Source: Agapetus fuscipes | Lineage: Eukaryota; Arthropoda; Insecta; Trichoptera; Glossosomatidae | Assembly: GCA_951799405.1 (NCBI GenBank) | Contig: OX637332.1 | Span: 15,381,001-15,445,000, forward strand | Reading direction: 5' to 3' | DNA: 64,000 nt | Shown here: positions 1-10,858 of the stretch, piece by piece | How positions within the stretch are numbered: position 1 is the stretch's first letter | How the letters are laid out: every line of letters starts with the position of its first letter | Translations under genes and position numbers: made by a program | The notes under the pieces: model-generated | The model's database searches: none | What the model saw: the letters and a program-made list of their open reading frames with translations, nothing else | What the model was told of the DNA's origin: nothing

Positions 1-605
1 AAGCATTTTATTTTGTAAATGTTTTCATATTGTATGTACTTAAGTTGAAATAATGTTGGAAACAACTCTGGAAATATTTTTGAAAATCATAAAGTGGTAC
101 AAAATAATGTTTTTCTACTCCCATTTGGTAATTTACTAATTACAAAACGGCTAACGCAATCACAATGCCATACATTTCTACACCCGTTGCATAATGTTAC
201 ATTATGCAACCGGTAACCGTGTTAAAATGAACATGTGCGCATGCGCATTGTCAGAATTGGAACCATTTTTTAATTTCAAATGTCAACCTTGTATGGGGGT
301 ATGAAGACCTGTCAATCCAAGATGGCCGCAAGCGATCAGCTGATTAGGCTTCATACAATATTAGTGATATTCGTTAGGTAGGAATTACCGTGGTGATGAG
401 ACTTTCAGCCCTGTTCAGATGAAAATAAATAAGTATATTTTATGTGTAGAGTCAAATAAAAATTGTAAATAGTGCTAAAATTTATCGAATTTATTTATCG
501 GATTGCTCCAAATAAAGCTTTCCTTTTTTCAATGGAAAATAAAAGGCTTGAAAGGAAAACAATACAAAAAATTTCACCGCAAAAAATAAACAAACTCAAA
601 AATTA
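1..605. other. No recognisable gene
   Basis: AT-rich sequence with no long open frame or clear repeat. It includes a short stretch with several CATTATGCAAC-like words near 185-210 that I cannot assign. Confidence 0.5.
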
Positions 606-831
606 CTTGGTTTATAGGTGAGTATGAGGTTGATCACCTATGCTGTACAAATTTGGTTCACCTGCCAATACAACTGCAGGGCATATGTTTATTTGAGTTT
701 TGGGTTTGAATGTTTAAGCTTATATGCAGGATGTAAAAGCGCGACCTTATACATATGTGTCGGCTTGTGGGCATGAATTCAATATGAAACCTAAATATAA
801 TTTATTTTTACAACTTAGGTTAGATTAGATA
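606..831 (+). repeat. Rep1 copy, degraded
   Basis: It matches the Rep1 order of landmarks: TATAGGTGAGTATGAGG, GGTTCACCTGCCAAT, a GCGCGA block, GGCTTGTGGGCATG and a tail CTTAGGTTAGATTAGAT. The middle is diverged, so this is an old copy. Confidence 0.6.
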
Positions 832-956
832 ATCGAAGGGAATGATAAATCACACGTTTTGACAAAGGTAAGGTTTTAATTACTTCAAATGGACGAGTAC
901 ATTATGACTATTATTCACTATTTTGTTAATTCTCTCATGGTCGTAGAAAAGTATTG

Positions 957-1078
957 TATGCCACTGCACGTAATTAGTCTTTGTAACACTCGTGCTTTCT
1001 ATTGTGCGATTCGGCTGCGCCTCATGGCACAAACTAGCACTCGTGTTAAAAAGACTATCATTACTTGGCAGTGGCATA
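957..1078. mobile_element. Short inverted-repeat element (MITE-like)
   Basis: The ends TGCCACTGC and GCAGTGGCA are inverted repeats, and the inner parts (CACGTAATTAG against CATTACTTG) are partly complementary. A shorter copy in the opposite orientation lies at 11178-11248. Two copies with matching ends support a small non-autonomous DNA element. The superfamily is unknown. Confidence 0.5.
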
Positions 1079-1082
1079 AATA

Positions 1083-2411
1083 ACTATTCTAATCCCATGA
1101 TATTTCATAATCTTGAGAAATAAAATCGAATACCACAGGGTTCCATTAATAAGCTTTGACTTTTTATGATCAGAAAATTTGAGAATGAGATAAATTTCAA
1201 CTGAAGTTGAAAATTCTACAATCTGTAGCCAAGGTTTTTATCTTTTTTTTTCATAAATCTCACGTATACGGTCGTAAACTTCAAGTTACTCAACGAGCCA
1301 TGGAAATGTCTGTGCTTGGAATAACTTTATGACATGAAATTGATAATTAAGTCATTCTTATTATAACACACAACCAAAGTATAACATCGGGATGATAAGG
1401 TATAAGTTCAAGTGGATAGTTGACGTGATACCAACAAATCAATTTTTAATAAAACAACAGTGTTTGAAAAAATAATATTTATTGTTCTTTATAAAAAAAA
1501 AACAGATTAAGAATTAATTTCACAGTGTCAATACACGAACCATTAAAAATTAAATAAATGCCTCTTTGGTACAAAAGGTGTATTGTTACCGTAAATTTAA
1601 AATAAAGGAAGGTGTTCAAATTCGTTAACCTGAAGATGTTCTTAGGACCGAAAGCGTTTGTTATTCTATATGAAATAAAAAAGAGTGACAAAAAATACTG
1701 TTGTAATAAAGAATAAGTACATGTTTTTCATGGTATTTTTTTTTATTCATAATGCATTTTTAGTGTTTATAGTCAAACTATTACAGACATAAAAATTGTG
1801 GTAAAAAAGGCAGAATGCTTACACTAATTCATGAAAACCAATGAGGAATTAAGATATTTTTTTATCATTCTTATAAAATTCTAGTTTAAAGTAATATATT
1901 TATGATGTGCTTTAACATTTTAACTCCATATCATGCTGTACTTCAATAGAAAACAAGAGCATCAAATAATAGAGAAAAAGGCGATAAAATTCAAATACAT
2001 TAATTGCTGGTGGAATTAATGCCCAAATTAATAATAATCTTATTGTGCATTAAGTTAGAAAATTATCTTATGTTAATGCTGAAAAACAATTCAAATAAGT
2101 AGTTAAAAATGTTGTGCACGCCTCTCCGCATGTTCGGCGCAGCGGGGAATCGGGTACCTCACGACGGGGCGCCTCGTAGACTACGTGGAGATTACTCTGT
2201 TCTGGTAAATACTCAAACTTTGGGACACATATTATGAACAAAAATTATCTTTTTTTATTAACTTATACTCTAACTTTGATCACCGAAAACTGACTTTAAA
2301 TACAGCTGCTGGTGTTTTTTAATTGTATTCAGAAACTTTTTATTGTAGTCCATACGTTTCGATCACATTTTTGTCAGAGCGTAATCAGCGGCGATTATCT
2401 TCCATAATATA
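1083..2411. other. No recognisable gene
   Basis: AT-rich and without repeats I recognise. A short GC-rich island at about 2110-2195 stands out from its surroundings and could be a small exon or regulatory sequence. No reading frame there is long enough to judge. Confidence 0.4.
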
Positions 2412-2594
2412 TAATCTAGGTTGCTAAGATACATTGAAATTTAAGGCACATTACATTTGCCGCATGTGTACTTCCAAAATAAACCTTACCTTACAATAAT
2501 ATAAATCTGGCAACTCCTGCCGCGTTTTCCTGAAACCAGGGCGGCTTTTAAAGCAAGGAGCGTCAGCCTCTCAGCAACCTAGAAGTCAAGGAAT
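2412..2594 (-). repeat. Rep1 copy, degraded
   Basis: Read on the minus strand it starts CCTTGACTTCTAGGTTGC, carries the ACTCCTGCC-type centre and ends near AACCTAGATTATATATT. It is strongly diverged. Confidence 0.5.
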
Positions 2595-2748
2595 ATTTAT
2601 TTTAAAAGTGTATATTTCCACATATTTAATTTGATTCAGAGTCATTTTTGTCAACAGTTTTGTACTTTATCTTACCTAGTGCATCACTCTCCCCACCAGA
2701 TGTCTTCGACGAGTCCAGCTACATACTTATAATATGGTGTATGGCATA

Positions 2749-3000
2749 TCGGTGCCATGGCTGAAGGAGTCAAGTGGCTGACCTTTCTAGCGTATTTGGA
2801 ATAGAATAACATTTGTTCGATCCCCGCTTGGGTCATTTGACCATAAGTTTGATCCTGGTTCAACATTTGTCATTGGATAATTATTAATTAATAATTCATT
2901 AAGATAAAATAATAAAAAATAATTCTTAATTGATTATATTAATACCTGTTTCTGGCCAGGCAAAATAGGTTGGTGAATTGCATTCCTCTTCACAAATATA
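2749..3000 (+). repeat. SINE-C copy (possibly tRNA-derived)
   Basis: One of three copies (others at 29844-30087 minus and 46942-47192 plus). Each has TCGGTG near the start, a TTCGATCCCCGC B-box-like word about 75 bases in, an ATTAATTAATAATTCATTA block, and CTGTTTCTGGCCAGGCA near the end. The B-box-like word suggests tRNA ancestry, but the A box is weak. Confidence 0.55.
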
Positions 3001-3061
3001 TTTTAAAAAAATATTTATATATATATGGATCAGATTTTTATGCGTGTGAAGGGGTCTCGTA

Positions 3062-3480
3062 TTGGAAAAGGTTGAACAGCACAACCCGGCACTAGGCGAG
3101 CGCGCAGGGCGCACTCTCATGTGTGGAGTATGTAGGTACCTACTCAGCACTTACTGCTCACGGTGTACGGTGTGCGGGGAAAATATTATAAATGTTAGCA
3201 ACCGCCGCCGTCACTGCTTCGCACCACAGCACGCTCCTGCTTGCCCGCTACTAGGATCACTACCTTAACGGGACTAGTTTTTTTCCGCGTTATCCAACGA
3301 CATTTGTTTACTTAACTTGAAAATTTAGCCAACTAAGGTTTTACTTACAGAAGAATTCTAATTGTCTCAATCTATCGCGGATGCCGGATGCCGAGTTGGA
3401 GGACGGATGGAGGTCCAAGATAGTGAAGGCGAGGTATGGGCTGTAGGGCCATTGAAGAAGAAAAAGAAAAATAAGGTCGT
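3062..3480 (+). other. GC-rich unique stretch, possible exon(s)
   Basis: A CpG-rich patch (3062-3260) is followed by a good acceptor-like tract, TTTTACTTACAG, ending at 3351. After it come short open frames: one reads on to KKKKKNK near 3460, another ends at a donor-like AG|GTATGG near 3431. No family is recognised and the frame cannot be chosen. It may be a host exon, a non-coding exon or part of an old mobile element. Confidence 0.25.
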
Positions 3481-4650
3481 AACCGGACTAGAAATTCGTA
3501 TACATAATAATAACATAATAAACCTTGTTAGATGTAGATTCATTATCCTCGTAGATCCACGCTACGCCTTCACTATCTTCGTGACGGGAAAGACAATAGC
3601 GTGCGTAGCTAAAATCATTATGTATGAGTCGCAGTACGTTCCTGTTAAAAAAATACTGCTATTCTGAAAGCGACGAAAAAACAGTTGGAGTTCAAATAAT
3701 TGAATTTCAACTTTGGTTGAAACCAAAAAAATTGTGTACTACGTAGTAATCGTAGACATTGACTTTTGTGCTTTCATAAAATAATAAGCTGAATACTCGA
3801 CTATTCGAGAGGGATGTTAAAACATTCAAAATACTTTAACTTTATCACTCTTTTATATTTTTCAGTGTCAACTTGAATGTGAATATCTTTTAATGTTGTA
3901 AATGTGATTGCTGAAAACTCAGCTTTCATTAAATTTAAAAAATAATTCAGAACGTTTTACTTAAATTTATATATTAATAATGATGGAAAACACTTAAGCA
4001 TGTATTTTAAAAATGTAAATTTTTATATAAACTAAATGAGGTCAAATTGAATAAAGCATTGTTTCATTAATTACTTTATTGTGTCAGTTGATTACAAATC
4101 AATTATTGTTTCAGCGTTGATTGACGTTGATGTTTTTTATTATTAGAAGAATATTTCCTGAATAACTACAAGGTTTTAAATTTTCATTCAATTAACGCAA
4201 GTTTTATATGCACTAAGACAATAATTTTATGAAATGTGACGTAGATATAGAGGGAAAAATACCGTTAGTCTTATTAAGTTTAGTTTAAGCTATTTTGCTG
4301 CTATAAGTCAACTGAAATAGATGACGAAAAAATACTCACAATTTATATTTTTTCTTAAAGTTTCCTTATTCAAGAGCTTTCTCACTAATTAAAGTAAAAA
4401 AAAACGTAACACAAGTTGTTGCAGGTGAGTTTTTTTTTTAATTCGAATCAAACAAATAAGAAAGAAATTTGTATTTTTTGTGACCAACAAATCGGCGTTA
4501 TATTATGATCTTACAATTTTTGTCTCTGGAGAAATACTGCATATATTTTTTTTCAGTATTGTTAATTCAATTTGTCTTTACTATTTGCAAAATAATAATC
4601 AATATGTTCAAGAGGGGAAAAAGTGATAATATTTTCGAAGGCTAATATTT
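3481..4650. other. No recognisable gene
   Basis: AT-rich sequence with many short A and T runs. I see no open frame of note and no match to the repeat families of this window. Confidence 0.5.
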
Positions 4651-4664
4651 TTTTTCGATCCCCG

Positions 4665-4866
4665 CAAGGCTCACAGTTGAAATGTCTGCAGGGTCGTTGT
4701 TCACACGGTCAGAGTTCCCCATCAGCGGTCCGCGGTCCCGCCATACTGCGAGGGGAGAGACACGAGAGGTATCTTGGCGGACCCCCGACCGCTCTCCTCT
4801 CATATGAAAACTCCTGCTTGATTCCAATCATCGGATGTCTACCTGACATGATGGATGTCAAATTAG
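4665..4866 (+). other. GC-rich unique stretch, possible exon
   Basis: This island of higher GC in an AT-rich surround is open on the plus strand and ends in a strong donor-like context (TTAG|GTGAGT at about 4865). The predicted peptide is not recognised and the opposite strand is also open for part of it. Alternatives are a non-coding exon or a regulatory element. Confidence 0.25.
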
Positions 4867-5271
4867 GTGAGTACAAATTTGATGGTAACTCTTACATGTG
4901 GTATTTGAAAATTGTTGTCTCAAATTTCATCAATAAATAATCGGAAAAACATTTCGTAGGAAAATAAAGCAAAGAAAAAATGTAGGTATATCGTACTCCT
5001 ATGTTGGGGGATTTTTTTTCTTCATAACGCTAACAAGGTTTTCGAGTATTTTTTTTATTCTGCATATAACTCATCCAAGAGGCATTACCCATAGAAGTAA
5101 AATGTTTATGATAAAAAACGACAATCTATCCAACGGATAACTTTTACAGAAAGTTTATCTATGATGTAAGTTCCAAAGATATGTGAACATTTAAAATTAA
5201 TATAAAATGAATGTTCTGAAGCAGAACACTTGTCAGCTCACTTTTTAATAAGTTTTACGTGCACTTATAAA
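4867..5271. other. No recognisable gene
   Basis: AT-rich intronic or intergenic-looking sequence. No repeat or reading frame can be supported. Confidence 0.5.
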
Positions 5272-5402
5272 TTATAATCCAAGCTCAAATGAACATACAC
5301 CATGCAGCTTTTACCTTTCTTTACCAACACAGGGGTACATTGGCAAAAGCAAAACAACTTTACAGTAGCCGTTGTGAGCCTCATAGCAACCTAAAAGGCT
5401 GA
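5272..5402 (-). repeat. Rep1 copy, partial and degraded
   Basis: It carries the minus-strand words CTCAAATGAACATA, ACAGGGGT, ACATTGGCA, GAGCCTCATA and CAACCTA in Rep1 order. Both ends are missing. Confidence 0.5.
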
Positions 5403-5536
5403 AACGGTAATTTATTCCATGAGTACTTTTACAGCTCATATATATAGATGTTGGATGTAACAAGCCTTGAGTGAATCATCACTTGAAATTTAAATTGAAG
5501 TGCTAACTTAGAAATCCATATTATAGTAGATACTTA

Positions 5537-5762
5537 GGGCCTGTTGCACCAACCTCCAATCAGACAAACACAAAATTAACTGTGATTTCTCCCATCAAAT
5601 AAAAAAAATGGTTGCATTTACGTAAATCAGCTGATGTACATCATGTTTCCTGTTCCAATTCCATCATATTATTACCCACTTCCGAAAAATATTTAACCAG
5701 AATTAAACAATCAAATTTGATGTGTTAATAAAATATTGATTGGAGGTTGGTGCAACAGGCCC
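5537..5762 (+). mobile_element. TTA-flanked MITE, copy 1 (PIF/Harbinger-like)
   Basis: The termini are long inverted repeats: GGGCCTGTTGCACCAACC at the left and its exact complement at the right, extending about 26 bases through TCCAATCA. The element is flanked on both sides by TTA, the 3-bp target duplication typical of PIF/Harbinger elements. It has no coding capacity. Related copies are at 6184-6426 (opposite orientation) and 8812-9057. Confidence 0.85.
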
Positions 5763-5789
5763 TTAGAGAGTTATTGCCAGATCATTGCT

Positions 5790-6115
5790 TCTAATGCACC
5801 CCTGCTTCCGCTAATACAGATATCCAAAATCCAAAAAATAAAAACCGACGAGATTTCCCGCTGTCGTGTCGGATTTGACGCGGTTCAAATTTGTCAGTCG
5901 CCTGGCGCATGCTTCCACCTCTGGGCTAAATTTACGTCCGCCTGTCCGCTAGGAATTTCCGTGGATAATTTATTTGGTTCTCGTTGCGCCTGCTCAAGGC
6001 CCATAGCGCTCCCAGCCTCCCTACAAACGCAAGCAATTATTTACTTTGTGAGCGGCTCGCAGTCTTAGCCACGAGTTGCCGCAAGTATTTACATAAGTGC
6101 TGTTAGCTCCTCTCC
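5790..6115. promoter_or_regulatory. Candidate conserved non-coding element
   Basis: Balanced base composition, no similarity to the repeats here, no convincing reading frame, and homeodomain-like words such as GCAATTATTTA at about 6034. It stands out from the repeat background. The developmental gene nearby makes an enhancer plausible, but that is inference. Confidence 0.3.
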
Positions 6116-6183
6116 TGCACTAGTAGGTATAGCTCCAAATGCACCAAAAACACAATTTTTTTTTTTTGCCTCACTATCGCTTA

Positions 6184-6426
6184 GGGCCTGTTGCACCAAC
6201 CGCCAATCAATATTTTATTGACACATCAAATTTGATTGCTTAATTCTGGTAAGGACCTCGGTTAAATATTTCATGAAAATGAGTAGGTAGTAATATGATG
6301 GAATTCCAACAGGATAGATGATGTACATAAGCTGATTTACGTATTTGCAACCAAATTTTTTATTTGTTAGGAGAAATCACACTTAATTTTGATTTTTATC
6401 TGTTTGGAGTTTGGTGCAACAGACCC
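6184..6426 (-). mobile_element. TTA-flanked MITE, copy 2
   Basis: It has the same family termini (GGGCCTGTTGCACCAACC left, GGTGCAACAGACCC right) and is inverted relative to copy 1. Flanking TTA is present at 6181-6183 and 6427-6429. The right end is more diverged than in copy 1. Confidence 0.8.
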
Positions 6427-6477
6427 TTAGAATATTGTTTATCAATGCGTATGGTAAATAAATCAAAATCATTCACT

Positions 6478-6738
6478 CCTTGACTTATAGGCTGGAATGA
6501 GGTTGACCACCCATACTGTAAACAAATGGTTCACTTTACCAATATCACCTCCGTTTCAGGGAAGATCGGCAAGAGTTGTAGGGCGGCTTATGTTCATTTG
6601 AGATTGAGTTTTTATATTGTAAGTCTACGTACGGCATGTGTAAGCACGAACTTATACGTGTCTGCTTGTGGGAAGGCATTTAATATGAATCTCAAATGTA
6701 ATTTACATTTTTTCTTTAGATTATAGATTATAGATTCT
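6478..6738 (+). repeat. Rep1 copy, near full length
   Basis: It starts CCTTGACTTATAGG, contains CCACCCATACTGTAAA, GGTTCACTT, TTTCAGGGAAG and GCTTGTGGGAAGGCA, and ends in a double TAGATTATAGATTATAGAT tail (GATTATA subfamily). Confidence 0.85.
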
Positions 6739-8200
6739 AAGTACTGGTAGGACCTAAGGGAATTGTACAACTGGTGAATATAAGCGTTGAAGAAATGAAA
6801 ATCATATTTTTCTTAAAAGCTCCATTCCAACACGCCCACAGAAAATGTCCTTGCTGCAACTTGAAAACTGAATCTGTTTTGCTTCTTGAGCATCACATGG
6901 AGACTCCTCATATGAGCGCAAAATGAGACAAATGCAGCTATTACCCACTATATGTAAACAGTCTTCAAGAGATTATTTGGCACATGAATTGTTTTCATGG
7001 TGTTCGGTGTCGCTTGGAAAGAACACCTGCTTATCCCCTGTGTGAATGAATTTTGTTGGATATTATGAAGGAATGAAATTTTAAAAATCTTTCTTTGTTC
7101 CTCTTCCTACAGATTAATGATCTGTTAGACTGGAACTTAGTGTCAATCTTGCAAAAAGGAAGTGCAGTTATCTTTCCAATAATGACTGTAGAACATCCTA
7201 CGAATAGAGCGTTGAAAAAAACAGTCAATTCATATTTATATTTATAAAAACAAAAACAGTTTCATTTCCACGAATAAGTAGTTACTTATTCAATTATACG
7301 CTATTTTTGCAACTTTTTTATTCTGCATTATTCATAAAAATGAATGTGTTAAATTGAGAAGACATAGAAAAAGATTGATTTACGACATAGCTCATGTCAA
7401 AAGAAAATGATTCCTCGAAACGAGTAACAAAAAATAAGGCTAGTGTTAGTGGAGAGAAGAGGGGTTATAAAAAAATAAGAAAAAGGAAAGCGTTGTTTGA
7501 AAAGAAAATAAGTGCGAGCGCCGCACCATCTACTCTGCGGGCAGTATCCTTACGGTCTTTGAAGCGTTTGGGCTGTAAATAGTGACAAATATTAATTGGG
7601 GAGCGTCGCTTCTTCTCTCCGCTTTTTTTCTTACATTGTCAAAGCAAATAAAAGCAATAAATTTTAACGCTCGGTGCGTACAGCGGTAAGCCAGCCGTAA
7701 TGAGCCCTTGCTCCCTGAGTAGGTAGGCGCATGCTTAGGTTCGAATTTATCACGCGTCCGCTAGCGTCGGTTTTTCTCCACCTTTGACTTTCTGTTTTGT
7801 TGCAGATTAACAGCAAATATAGTTAACTGTAAAGTGTCCATGTTATCCATGTGAATCTAATAAATTTAATTTTATAACATCTGGATCTTTCCTGGTTATA
7901 TGTACCTAACATGTTTCCCCAGTAAATATTTCTTAATTTTCATGGCACTAAGAAAAATAAATTGTAAAGGGGCTGCACATGACTTTATAGCATAAAATAA
8001 GACATTGTGTTCAGGACATCTTTTTTTCATAAAATAAATATTTAGTTTGCATTTTTAATGAAAGTGATCTGTTTTTAGTCATTTTTATTGTGCAGTGTGA
8101 TCAATTGATCATTTATCCCTTTTGTGTTAAAACTTACACTTTATGTAGTGGGTTTATTTCTCATTACAATTCTGAGAAAAGTAATGACTAATTGAAGTGG
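6739..8200. other. No supported gene
   Basis: Mostly AT-rich. A lysine-rich frame of 62 codons at 7394-7582 has no recognisable domain. A word TAGGTTCGAATTT near 7736 resembles a tRNA B box, so a remnant of another tRNA-derived SINE is possible, but I cannot define it. Confidence 0.4.
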
Positions 8201-8208
8201 GTACCTAT

Positions 8209-8424
8209 CAGTGGCGAAGCGTGCCATACAAGCCGGTTCCCATCGGCTTCCCTTTTAAAATGATGTAACAAAGTAGTTAAAAAATATAGGCACAAAGTAA
8301 AAAAAAATTAAAACCAAAGAAACAATACGTATTTTTCCCCCATTGAAACCATGCAGTGTACTTAATTATCATTTCTGCCTCATTTTAAACGGGAAACCGG
8401 CTTGTATGGCACCCTTCGCCACTG
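8209..8424. mobile_element. hAT-like MITE with perfect 8-bp TSD
   Basis: The element runs from CAGTGGCGAAGCGTGCCATA to its inverted counterpart ending TTCGCCACTG. Within it the CAAGCCGGTT...AACCGGCTTG parts pair closely. It is bounded by GTACCTAT on both sides (8201-8208 and 8425-8432), an exact 8-bp target duplication as expected for hAT. No transposase is encoded. A one-ended copy is at 34384-34481. Confidence 0.9.
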
Positions 8425-8454
8425 GTACCTATTTATGAAATTTTAAGCATCTTA

Positions 8455-8700
8455 TCCTAATATTTTATGTTAACCTTTTTAGTATCCAGAACATTACAAT
8501 TTTTTTTTTATGGAAAATTCTAACTTTATATTGTGGCTTTATTTTTTATTCACTTTACGAAAAACAAGAATGGTGCATCAGTGTAGCTATTTTCATTTTT
8601 TGATGATCCATTTTAAGGAAAATCGGTGGAGCCGTTTTTGAGAAAAGTGCATGTGCATTTTTTTTTGCATGGCAGTCATTTATAGAACCAAAAATTCTAA
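8455..8700 (+). repeat. Rep2 fragment
   Basis: It has the Rep2 signature: a GGAGCCGTTTTTGAGAAAA-type word, a preceding ATGGAAAATTCT-type block and a following TGCATGGCAG word. Larger copies lie in 14281-15517 and 42480-44200. Confidence 0.5.
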
Positions 8701-8811
8701 TAAAACAGTTTTATTTTCACTCTTTAATTAATTTTATTTAAAAAAATGAATAGTCTTCACATCAAATATTAATCTGAATTTTCTCAGTGCAATTATAAAT
8801 TCCTACATTTA

Positions 8812-9057
8812 GGGCCTGTTGCACCAAACTTCAATCAGACAAAAATCAAAATAACATAAGTGTGATTTCTCCCTTTCAAATAATAAAAATGGTGGCATAT
8901 ATGTAAGTCAGCTGGTGTACATCATATTTACTATTAAAATTCCATCATATTATTACCCACTTCTGAGAAATATTTAACCGAGATCCTTACTAGCACTGAG
9001 CAATCAAATTTGATGTGTCAATCATATATTTATTGAAGGTTGGTGGCAGGCCCGCCC
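8812..9057 (+). mobile_element. TTA-flanked MITE, copy 3
   Basis: The left end is GGGCCTGTTGCACCAAAC. The right end is damaged (GGTTGGTGGCAGGCCCGCCC). TTA lies outside each end, and the right TTA (9058-9060) is shared with the next MITE, so the two elements abut. Confidence 0.75.
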
Positions 9058-9060
9058 TTA

Positions 9061-9352
9061 GGGGCTGTCCATATATTACGTCATTCGCATTTAGGGGGGG
9101 GGGGGGTCTGGTCTGCGGATGATGGTAAATGATGTACGAGTCCCAGAAGTGACGTCGTTCTTGTAAATACCATTTTTTACACAATATCCAAAATAGTATG
9201 CAAGTAATGTAACATTATTAATTATTAAGCTCATCCATTATTACAGCAAGAAGGGGGAGGGGGGTCATTAGATAATGACTATAGGATGATTGTAGGGGGG
9301 GGGGGGGGTCGAAAATCGGCCAAAATCGATGACGTAATTTATGGACGGCCCC
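9061..9352. mobile_element. MITE with poly-G tracts and TTA flanks
   Basis: The inverted ends GGGGCTGTCCATATATTACG and its near-complement (GGGGCCGTCCATAAATTACG on the minus strand) continue into GTCA. TTA flanks both sides. The interior has long G runs (about 9096-9108 and 9295-9308). The TTA target suggests PIF/Harbinger-like insertion. Superfamily assignment is inference. Confidence 0.75.
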
Positions 9353-9375
9353 TTATCTATATTTTTTTTCCTTCC

Positions 9376-9649
9376 ATCTAATCTAATCTAATCTAAGCTG
9401 CAAAGATATATATCATTTAAGTTTTATATTAAATGCATTCCCACAAGCAGATATGTATAATTTCGCGCTAACACATGCCGCATGTGGACCTACAATATAA
9501 AAACCCAATCTCAAATGAACATAAGCCTTGCAACTCTTGCCGTCCTTCCCTGAAACAGAGGTGACATTGGCAAAGTGAACCAATTTTTACATTATGGGTG
9601 GTCAGCCGCATAACAACCTATAAGTCAAGGAACATACATGACAAATTAC

Positions 9650-9656
<7 letters not shown>
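9376..9656 (-). repeat. Rep1 copy with 5' extension
   Basis: Full-length Rep1 on the minus strand with a GATTA tail (TAATCTAATCTAATCTAAG). Upstream of CCTTGAC it keeps about 25 bases matching the LINE-Y 3' UTR (TGTAATTTG...GTATGTT), then meets a 27-base A run on the plus strand. Confidence 0.8.
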
Positions 9657-9683
<27 letters not shown>

Positions 9684-9744
9684 TTCCATTGTACAATTTA
9701 TTTCAATAACTATTGCAGTATGACGATCAGCTATTATTGTTATT

Positions 9745-10095
9745 AGCGCAAGCCGTCTGCGGGCTCACGACTGTCCACTATCCAGTCGACCTTCATGCTC
9801 TACACGTCGGGGGCAGTGACTCGCCGATATGCCCATTCCCACCAATAATAAATATGTGTACGCTATTCTCACAGCCGCGCTGAAAATCACGGCGTTTTTA
9901 ATTAGTAAACAAATGGTGTCGTTAATTTCGAAACCGGTCCCGGGCCAATCGAGCGGTGAAGAGAGCAAATCAACGTGGCTCATTTGTGGCGCTGGAAACA
10001 GAGGCAGTAGCAGCTAACTTCGCTTTCAAACGCTCTGGCATGGCGGGGTATCGGCTGGGGAGGGGTCATTAGCCCCGACTGACGAAAATTTGCAA
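9745..10095. promoter_or_regulatory. Candidate conserved non-coding element
   Basis: Unique, compositionally balanced sequence. It contains a homeodomain core TTAATTAG (9898-9905) overlapping a forkhead-type GTAAACA (9905-9911), then GTTAATTTCG. It lacks repeat similarity and a convincing ORF. Both strands show short open frames only. An enhancer of the nearby LIM-homeobox gene is a reasonable guess. Confidence 0.35.
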
Positions 10096-10200
10096 TCGAT
10101 TCATTTGCGTTTGCATTTTTTTTTATGAAATCCTGTGCGGGAGACTACCTAGATTTCAGAGACTTTAGGGGTCTATGACACTTGATGGAGTGCCGCAGAT
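10096..10200 (+). mobile_element. LINE-Z 3' UTR fragment
   Basis: It contains TGCGGGAGACTACCTAGA and GGGTCTATGACACTTG, also found at 47480-47550 and on the minus strand at 62737-62812. At 47311-47460 the same motif follows a coding-like stretch, which is why I call it a LINE 3' region. Confidence 0.45.
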
Positions 10201-10211
10201 GTGATGTTTAC

Positions 10212-10432
10212 AAGCTTGGTCGTGGCTACAAAACGCCAATACTCAAGCAAGACCCAGTTGCTGTAAGGCTTGATGGACCTTTAGTGACCAGTCGTTGATA
10301 AAGGTTTTATGAATTTTCCAATCCAGCAAAGAGAATATTTGAAAATTTAAAAGGTTTTTTTTTTGCTGAGATTTGAACCCACGTCCTTCCATTTACGAAA
10401 ACAAAGTGTTGCCACCGGACTACGGACCGGCC
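10212..10432 (-). repeat. SINE-B copy (tRNA-derived)
   Basis: On the minus strand it starts at the tRNA-like head (GGCCGGTCCGTAGTCCGGTGG, B box GGTTCAAATC). The body follows: TTTGCTGGATTGGAAAATTC, CTGGTCACTAAAGGTCCATC and GTCTTGCTTGAGTATTGGCG. Confidence 0.8.
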
Positions 10433-10756
10433 AATCTAAGAAACGGCATTCTGTAGATTAATCCTTTAACTTTAAAAATAAATAGGTTCCATGAACGCGC
10501 TAAGCAGTTGCACTTAATGTGCAGATTAGTTGCGTTTGTTGTTGTATGAGTGGGATGTCCGGAGTCATTATAAAAGCAGAGCATGCATCAAAAAGATTTA
10601 AACTGCGGATGAAAATAAACAAGTATGCAAAGAACAAAAAAATGCTGTTGATCTGCTGTGTTGGCGTCAAATTTTAAAATTTTAGTTAATTAAATCCATT
10701 TTATACATTAATTTATTGATTATTTTATTTTTGTTTAATATAATTTTTTTCTTGGC

Positions 10757-10858
10757 CCATAGGTTAGTATGAGGCTGAAAACCTATAAAACAAAGATGGT
10801 TCACTTTTGCCAATGTCACCTCCCCATTACAGGGACTGGCAGCAAGAGTTACAGTAAT
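10757..10858 (+). repeat. Rep1 copy, 3' truncated
   Basis: It covers TAGGTTAGTATGAGGCTGA through CAAGAGTTACAG and then stops. Most copies are truncated at the 5' end or not at all, so a missing 3' half suggests later deletion. Confidence 0.7.

Noticed and set aside
7394..7582. 62-codon lysine-rich frame
   Set aside because: No domain, no splice or promoter context. Lys-rich peptides arise easily in A-rich DNA.
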